The notes: generated from the sequence alone by a model not told the origin. Numbered from the stretch's first letter, positions 9,255-19,088 are shown. The stretch is DNA of 64,000 nucleotides from Bacillota bacterium (GCA_023453795.1 JAEXSP010000039.1:1-64000); one strand, 5' to 3'. Numbers and translations are program-made.

Positions 9255-9292
9255 GGGGGGGAACAATATAGCTCGTATGAGCTGTATTCTTT
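9255..9292 (+). promoter_or_regulatory. Ribosome binding site separated from its start codon by a 10-bp hairpin
   Basis: The only strong Shine-Dalgarno is AAAGGGGGGG ending at 9261, 31 bases before the ATG at 9293. Bases 9265-9274 (AATATAGCTC) pair with 9279-9288 (GAGCTGTATT), ten pairs including one G-U, around a GTAT loop. Folding leaves three plus four unpaired bases, an effective spacing of seven. An in-frame TGA at 9278-9280 excludes a longer protein. Confidence 0.6.
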
Positions 9293-12200
9293 ATGAAAAA
9301 ATTACTGCACTTGGGTTTGGATGTAGGCTCGACAACGGTAAAAGTTGTTGTTTTGGACAAAAACTCAAAAGTTATTTATAAAAAATATCAAAGGCATTTT
9401 TCTGATATCAAAAAGACTATTTTCAACATACTCAGCGAAGCATACGAAAACTTTGAGAATGATGAAATAACTGCCACTGTCACAGGCTCAGGCGGCATAT
9501 CGGTCTCCCAGTGGCTTAGCTTGCCGTTTATTCAGGAGGTTATAGCCAGCACAAAGGCAATAGAGACCTTTATTCCTCAAACCGATGTTGTAATTGAACT
9601 CGGCGGTGAAGATGCCAAGATTACCTATTTCAGCGATGGTATGGAACAACGGATGAACGGAACATGCGCAGGGGGAACAGGAGCTTTTATAGATCAGATG
9701 TCTTCGCTTTTGCAGACTGATGCTTCCGGACTAAATGAGCTTGCAAAAAGCTATCATGTAATATATCCTATCGCAGCGCGCTGCGGTGTTTTTGCCAAGA
9801 CTGACATTCAGCCTCTTCTTAACGAGGGAGCTGCGAAAGAGGATATTGCCGCATCAGTATTTCAATCAGTTGTAAATCAAACTATAAGCGGTCTTGCCTG
9901 CGGTAAGCCTATCAGGGGCAATGTGGCTTTTCTTGGCGGGCCTCTTAATTATTTGTCTGAATTGAGGAAAAGGTTTATAGAAACCCTTTCTTTGACAGAG
10001 GAACAAATTATATTTCCTGAAAATTCGCAGCTTTTTGTAGCGATTGGGGCAGCACTTGATTCAATAAGCACAGCTCCGATTTCTTTCAAACAGCTTAATG
10101 ACAGGCTGCCTGCATTGAATGATGTTACCGTGCATGAGGTAGAAAGGCTGAGACCGTTATTCATTGATGAGAACGAACTGCTTGAATTCAGAAGAAGACA
10201 TGCGGGAAATGCTGTAGCTAAAAAGGAATTAAGCCAATTCGAAGGCGATTGTTTTTTAGGCATAGATGCCGGTTCTACAACAACAAAAGTGGCTTTGATA
10301 GATAAGGAGGGGACTCTTCTTTACTCCTACTACGGCAGCAATCAAGGAAGTCCTTTGAAATCGGCGGTTAAGATATTGAAGGAGCTTTATTCGATCCTTC
10401 CTAAAAATGCAAAGATAGTAAACTCAACTGTTACCGGATATGGAGAAGGCCTGCTGAAAACAGCATTATGCATAGATATAGGGGAAATTGAAACCATAGC
10501 TCATTATAAGGCTGCGGAGAAATTTCTTCCGGGGGTAGACTTCATCCTTGATATCGGCGGACAGGACATGAAGTGTATGAAGATCAGAAACGGGATAATT
10601 GACAGTATAATGCTTAATGAAGCTTGTTCTTCGGGGTGCGGGTCCTTCATTGAAACCTTTGCACATTCTTTGAATCTAAGCGTATCAGGTTTCGCCAAAG
10701 AGGCTCTTTTGGCTGAGAAGCCTGTAGACCTTGGGTCGAGGTGTACTGTTTTCATGAATTCAAGGGTCAAACAGGCTCAGAAGGAAGGAGCTTCGGTTGG
10801 AGACATTTCAGCCGGGTTGGCTTATTCGGTTATAAAGAATGCACTGCTTAAGGTTATTAAGATAAGGAATCCTGAGGATCTCGGTGAAAAAATAATCGTT
10901 CAGGGCGGAACCTTCTATAATGATTCAGTATTAAGAAGTTTTGAGCTGGTTGCTGAAAGGGAGGCTGTCAGACCTGATATTGCAGGACTGATGGGAGCTT
11001 ATGGGGCAGCCCTCCTTGCTGTGGAGAGACTTGAGAAAAACCATACAACTACCTTATTGACGCTTGACGAGCTTGAAAAACTGAATTCGGAAACCACTTT
11101 AAGAAGATGTGACCATTGCGGCAATAACTGTCTGTTAACCATAAACAATTTTTCGGGAGGCCGGGAATTCATATCCGGAAACAGGTGTGAACGTGGGGCG
11201 GGAATCGAGAAAAAGAAGGATCATATACCAAACCTTTTTGACTATAAATACAGAAGGCTTTTCGGCTATATTTCACTTAGCAAGGAAGAGGCAACACGTG
11301 GTTCAATCGGAATACCCAGAGTATTGAACCTATATGAGAATTATCCGTTCTGGTTTACGTTCTTAACGGAACTTAAATTCAGGGTAGAGCTTTCACCGCG
11401 TTCATCAAAAAAAATATATGAACTGGGTATAGAGACCATGCCTTCGGAATCCGTATGTTATCCGGCGAAGATAGTGCACGGTCATATAATGAGCCTTATA
11501 AATAAAGGACTTAAGCTGATATTTTATCCCTGCCTTCCATATGAGAAGCAGGAACAGGCAGAGTCTGACAACCACTATAATTGTCCTATTGTAACTTCTT
11601 ATTCAGAGGTTATAAAAAACAACATGGACGTATTGAAAGAAAAGAATGTTCAATTTATGAACCCTTTTCTGCCTTTTGATAATCGAAAGAGGCTGGCTCA
11701 AAGGCTTTATGAGGAATTTAAAGCTTTTGGAATAACCAGAAAGGAAATTGTTGCTGCTGTTGAAAAAGCGTGGCAGGAGGACTTGAAGGCTAAAAAAGAT
11801 ATCCAGAATAAGGGCGAGGAGACCCTCAAATACCTTGAAGAGACAGGCAGAAAAGGTATTGTGCTGGCGGGAAGGCCTTATCATGTCGATCCTGAGATCA
11901 ACCATGGCATACCAAATATTATAACAAGCTTCGGTATGGCCGTGCTTACAGAGGACTCAATCTCACACCTTGGGAAAATAGAAAGACCATTAAGGGTTGT
12001 AGACCAATGGACTTATCATTCAAGGCTTTATGCTGCAGCAAGCTACGTTAAAACAGATAATAAGCTTGAGCTGATTCAGCTGAATTCTTTTGGTTGCGGG
12101 CTTGATGCGGTTACTACAGATCAGGTGCAGGAGATATTGAACAGCCATGAAAAGATTTATACCGTATTAAAAATAGATGAAGGAAATAACCTTGGTGCAG

Positions 12201-13570
12201 CAAGAATACGCATTCGTTCCCTGAAGGCGGCAATGGAGGAGCGGGATAAAAACGGCTTTAAGGCCATAATAGGGAGTTCCAGCTGCAAAAAAGTGATGTT
12301 CACAAAGGAAATGCGACAGAAGCATACGATACTTGCTCCTGAAATGTCGCCTATTCACTTCCAGTTTGTTGAGGAAGCGTTTAAGGCATCGGGGTACAAT
12401 GTTGAGATATTGCCGTCTGTTGATAAAAAAGCTGTGGACTTCGGGCTTAAATATGTAAATAACGATGCATGTTATCCTACTATACTTGTAACAGGTCAGA
12501 TTATTGAGGCTTTGCAGTCCGGAAAGTACGACCTTGACAAAACATCGGTATTTATTTCGCAGACAGGTGGTGGGTGCAGGGCTACCAATTATATAGCATT
12601 TATTAGAAAAGCCTTGCAGGACGCAGGCTATTCACATATTCCCGTTATATCGGTAAATGCTGTCGGGATGGAAAAGAACCCCGGTTTCTCCTTTGCTCCG
12701 AAGCTTGTCAACAGGGCTCTTATGGCCTTGTTGTACGGGGATTTGCTGATGAGGGTGCTTTATAGGATCAGGCCGTACGAAAAAATAGCAGGGTCTGCAA
12801 ACCTTCTATATGAAAAATGGGTCGAGAAATGCAAAGAATCTTTGAAGGACGGCAAGTTTAAAAGGTTTAAAGAAAATGTGAAAAATATAGTAGAAGACTT
12901 TGATAAAATTGAGATCAATAACATCAAGAAACCAAAGGTTGGACTTGTTGGAGAGATTCTGGTCAAGTTCCATCCGACAGCAAACAACAGCGTTGTTGAC
13001 ATAATAGAAAGAGAAGGCGCGGAGGCTGTTATGCCTGATTTGACAGACTTCCTGCTCTATTGTGCATATGATGCCAATTATAAATTCGAGTATCTCTCAG
13101 GAACAAGAATGAGAAAGGTTATAAATAATGCAGCAATTATGGGTATAGAGTACTACCGAAAAGAAATGAAAAAGGCTTTGAAAAAGAGCAAAAGGTTCCA
13201 TCCGCCATGTACCATTTATGAACTGGCCGAATCTGCGTCCAAAGTCCTTTCAATAGGCAACCAGACAGGAGAAGGTTGGTTCCTTACGGCTGAAATGATT
13301 GAGCTGATAAACCACGGAGCCAGCAACATAGTGTGCATGCAGCCATTCGCATGTCTTCCGAATCATGTTACAGGCAAGGGAATGATTAAGGAATTGAAAC
13401 GCAGGTATCCTAAGGCGAATATCACGCCAATCGACTATGATCCGGGTGCAAGCGAGGTAAACCAATTGAACAGGATCAAGCTTATGCTGTCGGTAGCCTT
13501 TAAGAACCTTAAACAGGAAAACAATGAAACTACTGCAGAAAAAGACTTGTTGGACAATGTAAAAGAATAG
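9293..13570 (+). CDS. Giant 2-hydroxyacyl-CoA dehydratase activase-related protein (two BadF/BcrA ATPase domains plus DUF2229)
   Basis: The 1425-residue protein starts with two ASKHA ATPase domains of the BadF/BadG/BcrA type, each opening with a phosphate loop (GLDVGSTTVK near residue 8; GIDAGSTTTK near 322). Each has a cysteine where the activator dimer normally holds its shared [4Fe-4S] cluster (GTCAGGTG near 125; NEACSSGCG near 444). A small cysteine motif (CDHCGNNC, near 610) and a DUF2229/HgdB-like region with further conserved cysteines follow. Related single-domain proteins use ATP to inject an electron into 2-hydroxyacyl-CoA dehydratases. Here activator and possible acceptor modules are fused and no separate dehydratase is adjacent. 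The true substrate is unknown. The start is forced by the upstream in-frame stop. Confidence 0.85.
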   Translation: MKKLLHLGLDVGSTTVKVVVLDKNSKVIYKKYQRHFSDIKKTIFNILSEAYENFENDEITATVTGSGGISVSQWLSLPFIQEVIASTKAIETFIPQTDVVIELGGEDAKITYFSDGMEQRMNGTCAGGTGAFIDQMSSLLQTDASGLNELAKSYHVIYPIAARCGVFAKTDIQPLLNEGAAKEDIAASVFQSVVNQTISGLACGKPIRGNVAFLGGPLNYLSELRKRFIETLSLTEEQIIFPENSQLFVAIGAALDSISTAPISFKQLNDRLPALNDVTVHEVERLRPLFIDENELLEFRRRHAGNAVAKKELSQFEGDCFLGIDAGSTTTKVALIDKEGTLLYSYYGSNQGSPLKSAVKILKELYSILPKNAKIVNSTVTGYGEGLLKTALCIDIGEIETIAHYKAAEKFLPGVDFILDIGGQDMKCMKIRNGIIDSIMLNEACSSGCGSFIETFAHSLNLSVSGFAKEALLAEKPVDLGSRCTVFMNSRVKQAQKEGASVGDISAGLAYSVIKNALLKVIKIRNPEDLGEKIIVQGGTFYNDSVLRSFELVAEREAVRPDIAGLMGAYGAALLAVERLEKNHTTTLLTLDELEKLNSETTLRRCDHCGNNCLLTINNFSGGREFISGNRCERGAGIEKKKDHIPNLFDYKYRRLFGYISLSKEEATRGSIGIPRVLNLYENYPFWFTFLTELKFRVELSPRSSKKIYELGIETMPSESVCYPAKIVHGHIMSLINKGLKLIFYPCLPYEKQEQAESDNHYNCPIVTSYSEVIKNNMDVLKEKNVQFMNPFLPFDNRKRLAQRLYEEFKAFGITRKEIVAAVEKAWQEDLKAKKDIQNKGEETLKYLEETGRKGIVLAGRPYHVDPEINHGIPNIITSFGMAVLTEDSISHLGKIERPLRVVDQWTYHSRLYAAASYVKTDNKLELIQLNSFGCGLDAVTTDQVQEILNSHEKIYTVLKIDEGNNLGAARIRIRSLKAAMEERDKNGFKAIIGSSSCKKVMFTKEMRQKHTILAPEMSPIHFQFVEEAFKASGYNVEILPSVDKKAVDFGLKYVNNDACYPTILVTGQIIEALQSGKYDLDKTSVFISQTGGGCRATNYIAFIRKALQDAGYSHIPVISVNAVGMEKNPGFSFAPKLVNRALMALLYGDLLMRVLYRIRPYEKIAGSANLLYEKWVEKCKESLKDGKFKRFKENVKNIVEDFDKIEINNIKKPKVGLVGEILVKFHPTANNSVVDIIEREGAEAVMPDLTDFLLYCAYDANYKFEYLSGTRMRKVINNAAIMGIEYYRKEMKKALKKSKRFHPPCTIYELAESASKVLSIGNQTGEGWFLTAEMIELINHGASNIVCMQPFACLPNHVTGKGMIKELKRRYPKANITPIDYDPGASEVNQLNRIKLMLSVAFKNLKQENNETTAEKDLLDNVKE

Positions 13571-13636
13571 TATATATAAAATAGACTTTGAGACATGATG
13601 TATAAGTAACTTATTTCAACCTATATAGTTCAAAAA

Positions 13637-13672
13637 AAATAATAGGGGCATATCTTGCTCCTATTATTTTAT
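13637..13672. terminator. Bidirectional terminator after the activase gene
   Basis: A 14-bp stem, AAATAATAGGGGCA (13637-13650) with TGCTCCTATTATTT (13656-13669), one G-U, loop TATCT. It serves the activase gene and the small convergent gene that ends at 13679. Confidence 0.8.
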
Positions 13673-13678
13673 ATCTCC

Positions 13679-13846
13679 TTATTTGCCGGGATTTTTTGAT
13701 TGCGGCATATACCTGTTACGTCCCTTTTTTTTCTTTTGTTTTTTCATTTTTGCATCATGCTTCTTTATTGACCAATGCATACCAAACCCCATGCCGACAA
13801 AAGCAACTAACATCAGCACTATTATAATAATCTGCTGTAAACCCAT
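13679..13846 (-). CDS. Small single-span membrane protein, 55 residues
   Basis: A complete - strand frame begins MGLQQIIIIVLMLVAFVGMG and ends with the PGK-stop at 13679-13681. One hydrophobic segment (about residues 4-22) is followed by a very basic tail (KKQKKKKGRNR), as expected of a membrane-anchored protein with a cytoplasmic, possibly nucleic-acid- or phosphate-binding tail. GGAG lies 11 bases before the ATG. It is flanked by a terminator on one side and the spoIIP spacer on the other. I do not recognise the family. The clear start, binding site and protein-like composition support a real gene. Confidence 0.6.
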   Translation of the reverse strand: MGLQQIIIIVLMLVAFVGMGFGMHWSIKKHDAKMKKQKKKKGRNRYMPQSKNPGK

Positions 13847-14119
13847 AAATTTTTAATCTCCTTTAATCGGAAAGCTAAATATTACTCTGTAATGGTGATA
13901 TTTAAACCATTCCATACTGTTTGTGCCTATTCAGGCCGAATCTAAAAAACCTGTCTGAGAGGATTGTCAATTCCTGCTCAACAGGTTCAACATAAATATT
14001 ATAGTCATAAATATACTACAAATCAAGATAAAGAAATTACGAAATTAGTTGGAATTTAGAATGCATAATCTTGTCCTCAATAGAATATTAATGAAAAAAG
14101 ACCGTATACGGAGGAAAAA

Positions 14120-15379
14120 ATGGAACGAAGGTATAAATACAAAGGCCGAAGCACATTGTCAAACAGCATATATAAAACCGTCCTTTTCATTTTTTTATCT
14201 GCTGCAGCTATTCTTATCGGTATAACCAGCGGGGATTTGCTATCTCATACCGATATAAAAATAGTCCGGAAGGTTGATACACAAAACTTTAAAAAGGTTT
14301 TGAACAGCTCGTATCCAATGATTGATACTGTGTATAACAGCGGACATGTAAGCACATCCTTCACCGAAGAATTAAAAACTATCATTAAAAAAATATTCGG
14401 CTTCAACATAGATGAACCTGTGACTATTCTTAATGCGCAGTCTGCATCAATGAACAGCTATTACAACACTGATTATCAAAAATACCTGGCTTCGCAGGAG
14501 AATACCGATTATAAGCTTGACTACAGCCAATTAGGCGGGAACGATACTTCAGGAAAAGCTCCGGCAAAATTTCTGACAGATGCCAGCAGTATAAGCACTG
14601 AAGAAGGAAGCGAAGAGAATGATAATGACCAGGGACAGGTCATACAGAGTTCAAGAATTGAGATCGTGAATCAAACAAAATATAAAATTGACATCGATTC
14701 ACTGCTGAAAAGCCCATTAAATATTAAATTTGATCGAAAGGGACCCAAAGTGCTTATTTTCCATACTCACACTACGGAGAGCTATGTAAACAGGCTGAAC
14801 CAGAGGTTTGACTATAACCTCCGCTGTTATACAATGGACAACAGATATAATGTGATCCGTGTCGGTGAGGAAATAAAAAGCAGTTTGGAAAGCTTCGGAA
14901 TCAGTACGATACATAACGGAACTATTCATAATTATCCTGATCAGAACAAGGCATATGGAAAGTCGCAGGCTACAGTAACTAAAATATTAAAAAGCTATCC
15001 GTCAATCAAGATTGTTATTGATATCCACAGGGACGGGGTAGATCAGGATAAGCCAAAGCTCAGAGTGGTTTCGAAGGTCAAGGGTAAGCCTGCTGCACAG
15101 GTGATGTTTGTAATGGGAAGTGATAAACCCAGCTTGAGACATCCGAACTGGCAGGAGAACCTAAAGCTGGCAATAAAGATTCAGGATAGGCTTAATAAGG
15201 ATTACCCGGGACTTGCAAGGCCGATACTCATAAGTAAGAACAGGTATAACCAGAATTTATCAACCGGTGCGATTTTAATCGAGGTTGGCGGGGACGGCAA
15301 TCTTTTGGACGAATGCCTTCTCAGTGCCAGATGCATTGCAAAAGCAATAGATGAAGTTATCGGAGAACTGCCGAAATAA
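14120..15379 (+). CDS. spoIIP: Stage II sporulation protein P
   Basis: SpoIIP is a peptidoglycan amidase/endopeptidase that, with SpoIID and SpoIIM, thins septal peptidoglycan so the mother cell can engulf the forespore. An N-terminal membrane anchor (about residues 20-40) is followed by a low-complexity linker and the catalytic domain with HTHTTESY (near 213), DIHRDG (near 300) and the glutamate in IEVGGDGN (near 386), which together form the zinc site of the family. CGGAGG precedes the ATG. It is monocistronic, with a terminator at 15444. A mother-cell sigma-E promoter would be expected in 13850-14110 but I could not identify one with confidence. Confidence 0.93.
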   Translation: MERRYKYKGRSTLSNSIYKTVLFIFLSAAAILIGITSGDLLSHTDIKIVRKVDTQNFKKVLNSSYPMIDTVYNSGHVSTSFTEELKTIIKKIFGFNIDEPVTILNAQSASMNSYYNTDYQKYLASQENTDYKLDYSQLGGNDTSGKAPAKFLTDASSISTEEGSEENDNDQGQVIQSSRIEIVNQTKYKIDIDSLLKSPLNIKFDRKGPKVLIFHTHTTESYVNRLNQRFDYNLRCYTMDNRYNVIRVGEEIKSSLESFGISTIHNGTIHNYPDQNKAYGKSQATVTKILKSYPSIKIVIDIHRDGVDQDKPKLRVVSKVKGKPAAQVMFVMGSDKPSLRHPNWQENLKLAIKIQDRLNKDYPGLARPILISKNRYNQNLSTGAILIEVGGDGNLLDECLLSARCIAKAIDEVIGELPK

Positions 15380-15443
15380 AAGTCAGATATATTTTTGGGT
15401 TTTTATAATTATTTGAAATATATAAGTTTTTTTGGAGATAATT

Positions 15444-15470
15444 AAAACATGGCTTCTGTCATGTTTTTTT
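15444..15470 (+). terminator. Rho-independent terminator after spoIIP
   Basis: AAAACATG (15444-15451) pairs with CATGTTTT (15460-15467), the stem extends two pairs inward, and a T run follows. Confidence 0.8.
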
Positions 15471-15584
15471 CATTAGGGAAACTTGCCGGAGCATAACAGC
15501 ATGGCAACTCCGAATTATATTTTTTTGGAAGAGTTCTAACAGCTGCCGGATAAATTCCTTCAGCTTTAGCGGGCGGGTGGCAAC

Positions 15585-15866
15585 ATGAACAGAGTGGATG
15601 TTTTCAGACAGAAGAGGCAGTTTAGAAGAAAAATCAAGCTTGTTATAATTACATTCCTTTTATTTATACTGGCGGGCATATCTATTGCGGACTATTCTGT
15701 AAATTCCCTTATGAAGGATGAGAACAGGATAGAAATGGTAACTATGAATAATAAAAAGGATTATTATGTATTTGACCTGCTGGGGAAAAAAATATATATA
15801 AACTTAGCGCATATAAAAAATGACTGTCGAAAGGTAAAGGACATGATTAAAAGCATCATAGGATAG
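15585..15866 (+). CDS. Small membrane-anchored protein of unknown function, 93 residues
   Basis: A basic N-terminus (RQKRQFRRKIK) precedes one transmembrane segment (about residues 18-36). The remaining 55 residues are hydrophilic and probably extracytoplasmic, with no recognisable domain. GGTGG lies a few bases before the ATG. It sits alone between spoIIP and lepA. The topology resembles small sporulation or cell-envelope proteins, but nothing in the sequence fixes a role. Confidence 0.6.
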   Translation: MNRVDVFRQKRQFRRKIKLVIITFLLFILAGISIADYSVNSLMKDENRIEMVTMNNKKDYYVFDLLGKKIYINLAHIKNDCRKVKDMIKSIIG

Positions 15867-15899
15867 AATTGCGGATATTTGCATTTTGCCGCTTATTGG

Positions 15900-15928
15900 T
15901 TGCGGCTTGAGACGGGCTATGTTATAAT
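15900..15928 (+). promoter_or_regulatory. Sigma-A promoter of lepA-hemW
   Basis: TTGCGG (15900-15905), 17-base spacer, TATAAT (15923-15928), 41 bases before the lepA start. Confidence 0.65.
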
Positions 15929-15968
15929 ATTAACCTAGTAAATAGAGTATCATGGCGGAGGTTTATGC

Positions 15969-17780
15969 ATGCCAAGTGAAAGACAAAAGAAAATCCGTAA
16001 TTTTTGCATTATTGCACATATAGATCATGGCAAGTCCACATTGGCGGACAGGCTTCTTGAAAAAACCGGGGTTCTTACAACGAGGGAAATGGAAAACCAG
16101 GTTCTTGATAACATGGACATTGAGCGTGAGCGCGGAATCACCATAAAGGCTCAAGCTGTAAGAATGGTTTATAAAGCTGAAGACGGTGAGGAGTATATAC
16201 TAAATCTTATTGATACTCCGGGGCATGTGGATTTTAACTATGAGGTTTCCAGAAGTATAGCGGCATGTGAGGGGGCTATACTTGTAGTTGACGCTGCGCA
16301 GGGAATAGAAGCCCAAACCTTGGCTAACGTATATCTGGCGCTTGAACATGATCTTGAGATACTTCCTGTAATAAATAAAATAGATTTGCCAAGTGCACAG
16401 CCTGAGCATGTCAAAAAAGAGATCGAAGATGTGATTGGGCTGGAAGCAGAAGATGCTCCTTTAATTTCGGCAAAAAACGGTTTGAATATAGAAGATGTAC
16501 TTAAAGCAGTCGTGAAAAAAATCCCGTGCCCCGACGCAGAAGAGGATGCATCCCTTCGTGCGTTGATATTTGATTCATACTATGACAGCTATAAAGGCGT
16601 AATTGTCCATATGAGAGTCAAGGAAGGCAGCGTAGGAGTTGGGGATCAGGTAAAGATGATGGCTACCGGCAAGGAGTTTTTGGTCAATGAAGTCGGGTAT
16701 TTCAGGCCGGGAACACTTTCGCCTTGCGAGAGGCTTTTCGCTGGAGATGTCGGATATATTGCAGCCAGTATTAAAAATGTAAGGGATACAAGGGTGGGAG
16801 ATACTATCACGAATCCCGACAACCCTGCAAAAGAGCCGTTGCCGGGTTACAAAAAGGTAAATTCCATGGTTTTCTGCGGAATATATCCCGCTGACGGATC
16901 GAAATACGGAGATCTCAGGGACGCTCTTGAAAAGCTCCAGTTAAACGACGCTTCACTAACGTTTGAGCCTGAATCATCCGTGGCTTTGGGATTCGGTTTC
17001 AGATGCGGTTTTCTTGGACTCCTTCATATGGAAATCATACAGGAGAGACTCGAAAGGGAGTATGACCTTGACCTCGTAACAACCGCCCCCAGTGTTATAT
17101 ATAAAATAACGGTTACAAGCGGCGAGGTTAAAAATATAGATAATCCGACCAATCTTCCTCCGATGACTGAAATTGAAAAGATGGAAGAGCCTGTTGTAAA
17201 AGCAACTATTATGACTCCTACAGAGTATGTGGGAAATATTATGGAACTCTCCCAGGAAAGACGCGGTGTCTACAAGGACATGTCTTACCTTGACGAGGGG
17301 AGAGTAATATTGACATATGAGATGCCGTTAAACGAGATAATATATGACTTCTTTGATGCTTTGAAATCAAGAACCAAGGGTTATGCATCCCTTGACTATG
17401 AACTAATGGGTTATAAGGAATCCGACCTTGTGAAGCTTGACATATTTTTAAACGGTGAGATTGTTGATGCCCTTTCTTTTATAGTACATTCCGAAAAGGC
17501 TTATTCAAGAGGCAGAAGAATAGCTGAAAAGCTTAAGGAATCAATACACAGACAGCAATTTGAGATTCCTGTACAAGCTTGCATAGGTGGTAAAATAATT
17601 GCCCGTGAAACCGTTAAAGCCTATAGAAAAGACGTTCTGGCCAAATGCTACGGCGGTGACATCACCAGAAAGAAAAAGCTTCTTGAAAAGCAAAAGGAAG
17701 GTAAAAGGAGAATGCGCCAGGTAGGAAGCGTAGAGGTTCCTCAGGAGGCATTCATGAGTGTTCTTAAGTTGGACACTTAA
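15969..17780 (+). CDS. lepA: Elongation factor 4 (LepA)
   Basis: Ribosome-binding GTPase of 603 residues, the standard family length. The G1 loop is AHIDHGKST (near residue 15), the G3 motif is DTPGH and the G4 motif is NKID. The C-terminal LepA-specific domain ends with GGDITRKKKLLEKQKEG. LepA acts on translating or stalled ribosomes and in ribosome assembly. GGCGGAGG precedes the ATG by seven bases. It heads a two-gene unit with hemW, a very common bacterial pairing. Confidence 0.97.
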   Translation: MPSERQKKIRNFCIIAHIDHGKSTLADRLLEKTGVLTTREMENQVLDNMDIERERGITIKAQAVRMVYKAEDGEEYILNLIDTPGHVDFNYEVSRSIAACEGAILVVDAAQGIEAQTLANVYLALEHDLEILPVINKIDLPSAQPEHVKKEIEDVIGLEAEDAPLISAKNGLNIEDVLKAVVKKIPCPDAEEDASLRALIFDSYYDSYKGVIVHMRVKEGSVGVGDQVKMMATGKEFLVNEVGYFRPGTLSPCERLFAGDVGYIAASIKNVRDTRVGDTITNPDNPAKEPLPGYKKVNSMVFCGIYPADGSKYGDLRDALEKLQLNDASLTFEPESSVALGFGFRCGFLGLLHMEIIQERLEREYDLDLVTTAPSVIYKITVTSGEVKNIDNPTNLPPMTEIEKMEEPVVKATIMTPTEYVGNIMELSQERRGVYKDMSYLDEGRVILTYEMPLNEIIYDFFDALKSRTKGYASLDYELMGYKESDLVKLDIFLNGEIVDALSFIVHSEKAYSRGRRIAEKLKESIHRQQFEIPVQACIGGKIIARETVKAYRKDVLAKCYGGDITRKKKLLEKQKEGKRRMRQVGSVEVPQEAFMSVLKLDT

Positions 17781-17846
17781 AACAGGTTTACAGTTTTCAA
17801 TTGACAGCGGAAAGTAAATAAATTTATCGGGGATTGGGCCGTTGAA

Positions 17847-18986
17847 ATGGAAAAAAAAGAAATAGGTTTATACATTCATATCCCATTCTGTAAGTCAAAA
17901 TGCCATTATTGCGATTTTAATTCTTTTTCAGGCAGGGATTCTATAGTCCCTGCTTATTTTGATTCTCTTAAAAGAGAAATCGGACTTTACGGTGACAGGC
18001 TGAAAAACCATATAATAAAAACAATTTTTATAGGGGGCGGTACACCTTCGTATATTGAGCCTCATTATATAAATGAGGCAATCAATCTCTGCAGGCAAAA
18101 ATTAGATGTTAAAAGCAATGCAGAAATCAGCATAGAAACAAATCCCGGTACTCTTTCATATAAAAAGCTTATAGCGTATAAGACTATTGGAATCAATCGC
18201 CTCAGCATCGGCTTACAGGCATGGCAGAACCATATTCTAAAAGAGCTTGGGAGAATACACACCAATTCCGAATATATTGAGAATTTTCTTGAAGCAAGGA
18301 AGGCTGGCTTTAGTAATATAAACACAGATCTGATATTCGGACTGCCGGGCCAGACCTTGAAGGACTGGAATGAAACTTTGGATAAGGTTATTGAACTGAA
18401 GCCGGAGCATTTATCCTGCTATAGCCTGAAAATCGAAGAAGGTACTGAATTTGGCCGATTGCAGGAGGCAGGTAAACTTGAAGAAATTGAAGATGAGCTG
18501 GATAGGGAAATGTACTATATTGCCATTGAAAAGCTTAAGGAAGCAGGCTTCGGCCACTATGAGATATCTAATTTTGCCAAACCGGGATATGAATGCAAGC
18601 ACAATTTGATTTATTGGAAAGCAGAAGAGTATATAGGGTTTGGTGCCGGAGCACATTCCTATTTTCAAAGCAGAAGGTACAATAATGCATCCAACCCGGA
18701 GGAGTATTCTGCAGCTCTCAACCGGGGAATACAGCCGCTTGAAAATATACAGGAAATAGACAGGGAAGAACAGATGTCCGAATACATGCTGCTTGGGCTG
18801 AGGCTTATTGAAGGTATTGATTGTCTGGAATTTGAGTCGAGATTCAATGCAAATGTATTTTCCCTTTATGGTGATAGAATAACAGCTCTATGCAAAAAGA
18901 AGCTTCTTGAAACGGAAGAAGGCTTCATAAGACTGACGCCCAAAGGCCTTGACTTAGCAAACGAAGTGTTTATGGAGTTTATTTAG
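17847..18986 (+). CDS. hemW: Radical SAM heme chaperone HemW
   Basis: The radical SAM cluster motif CKSKCHYCDF is at residues 16-25. The residue two after the third cysteine is phenylalanine rather than the extra cysteine of HemN, which points to HemW, a heme-binding chaperone, rather than the coproporphyrinogen dehydrogenase. GGGTPS and the C-terminal HemN-C-like winged helix (EYMLLGLRL) also fit. It follows lepA by 66 bases. Older annotations would call it oxygen-independent coproporphyrinogen oxidase. Confidence 0.92.
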   Translation: MEKKEIGLYIHIPFCKSKCHYCDFNSFSGRDSIVPAYFDSLKREIGLYGDRLKNHIIKTIFIGGGTPSYIEPHYINEAINLCRQKLDVKSNAEISIETNPGTLSYKKLIAYKTIGINRLSIGLQAWQNHILKELGRIHTNSEYIENFLEARKAGFSNINTDLIFGLPGQTLKDWNETLDKVIELKPEHLSCYSLKIEEGTEFGRLQEAGKLEEIEDELDREMYYIAIEKLKEAGFGHYEISNFAKPGYECKHNLIYWKAEEYIGFGAGAHSYFQSRRYNNASNPEEYSAALNRGIQPLENIQEIDREEQMSEYMLLGLRLIEGIDCLEFESRFNANVFSLYGDRITALCKKKLLETEEGFIRLTPKGLDLANEVFMEFI

Positions 18987-19050
18987 CCTGTATTGCAAAT
19001 ATGTGTTGAATAATATGAATATAGGGTACAAATAATATCTTTAAAACCTC

Positions 19051-19079
19051 TTGACAAATAAAAACTCAGGTGGTATTTT
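19051..19079 (+). promoter_or_regulatory. Sigma-A promoter of the hrcA heat-shock operon
   Basis: TTGACA (19051-19056), 17-base spacer, TATTTT (19074-19079). The expected start site lies at the left edge of the CIRCE operator. Confidence 0.8.
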
Positions 19080-19088
19080 AAAATTAGA

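Noticed and set aside
13850..14110. Sigma-E promoter for spoIIP
   Set aside because: Some CATA-type matches exist but none with a convincing -35 at the right distance.
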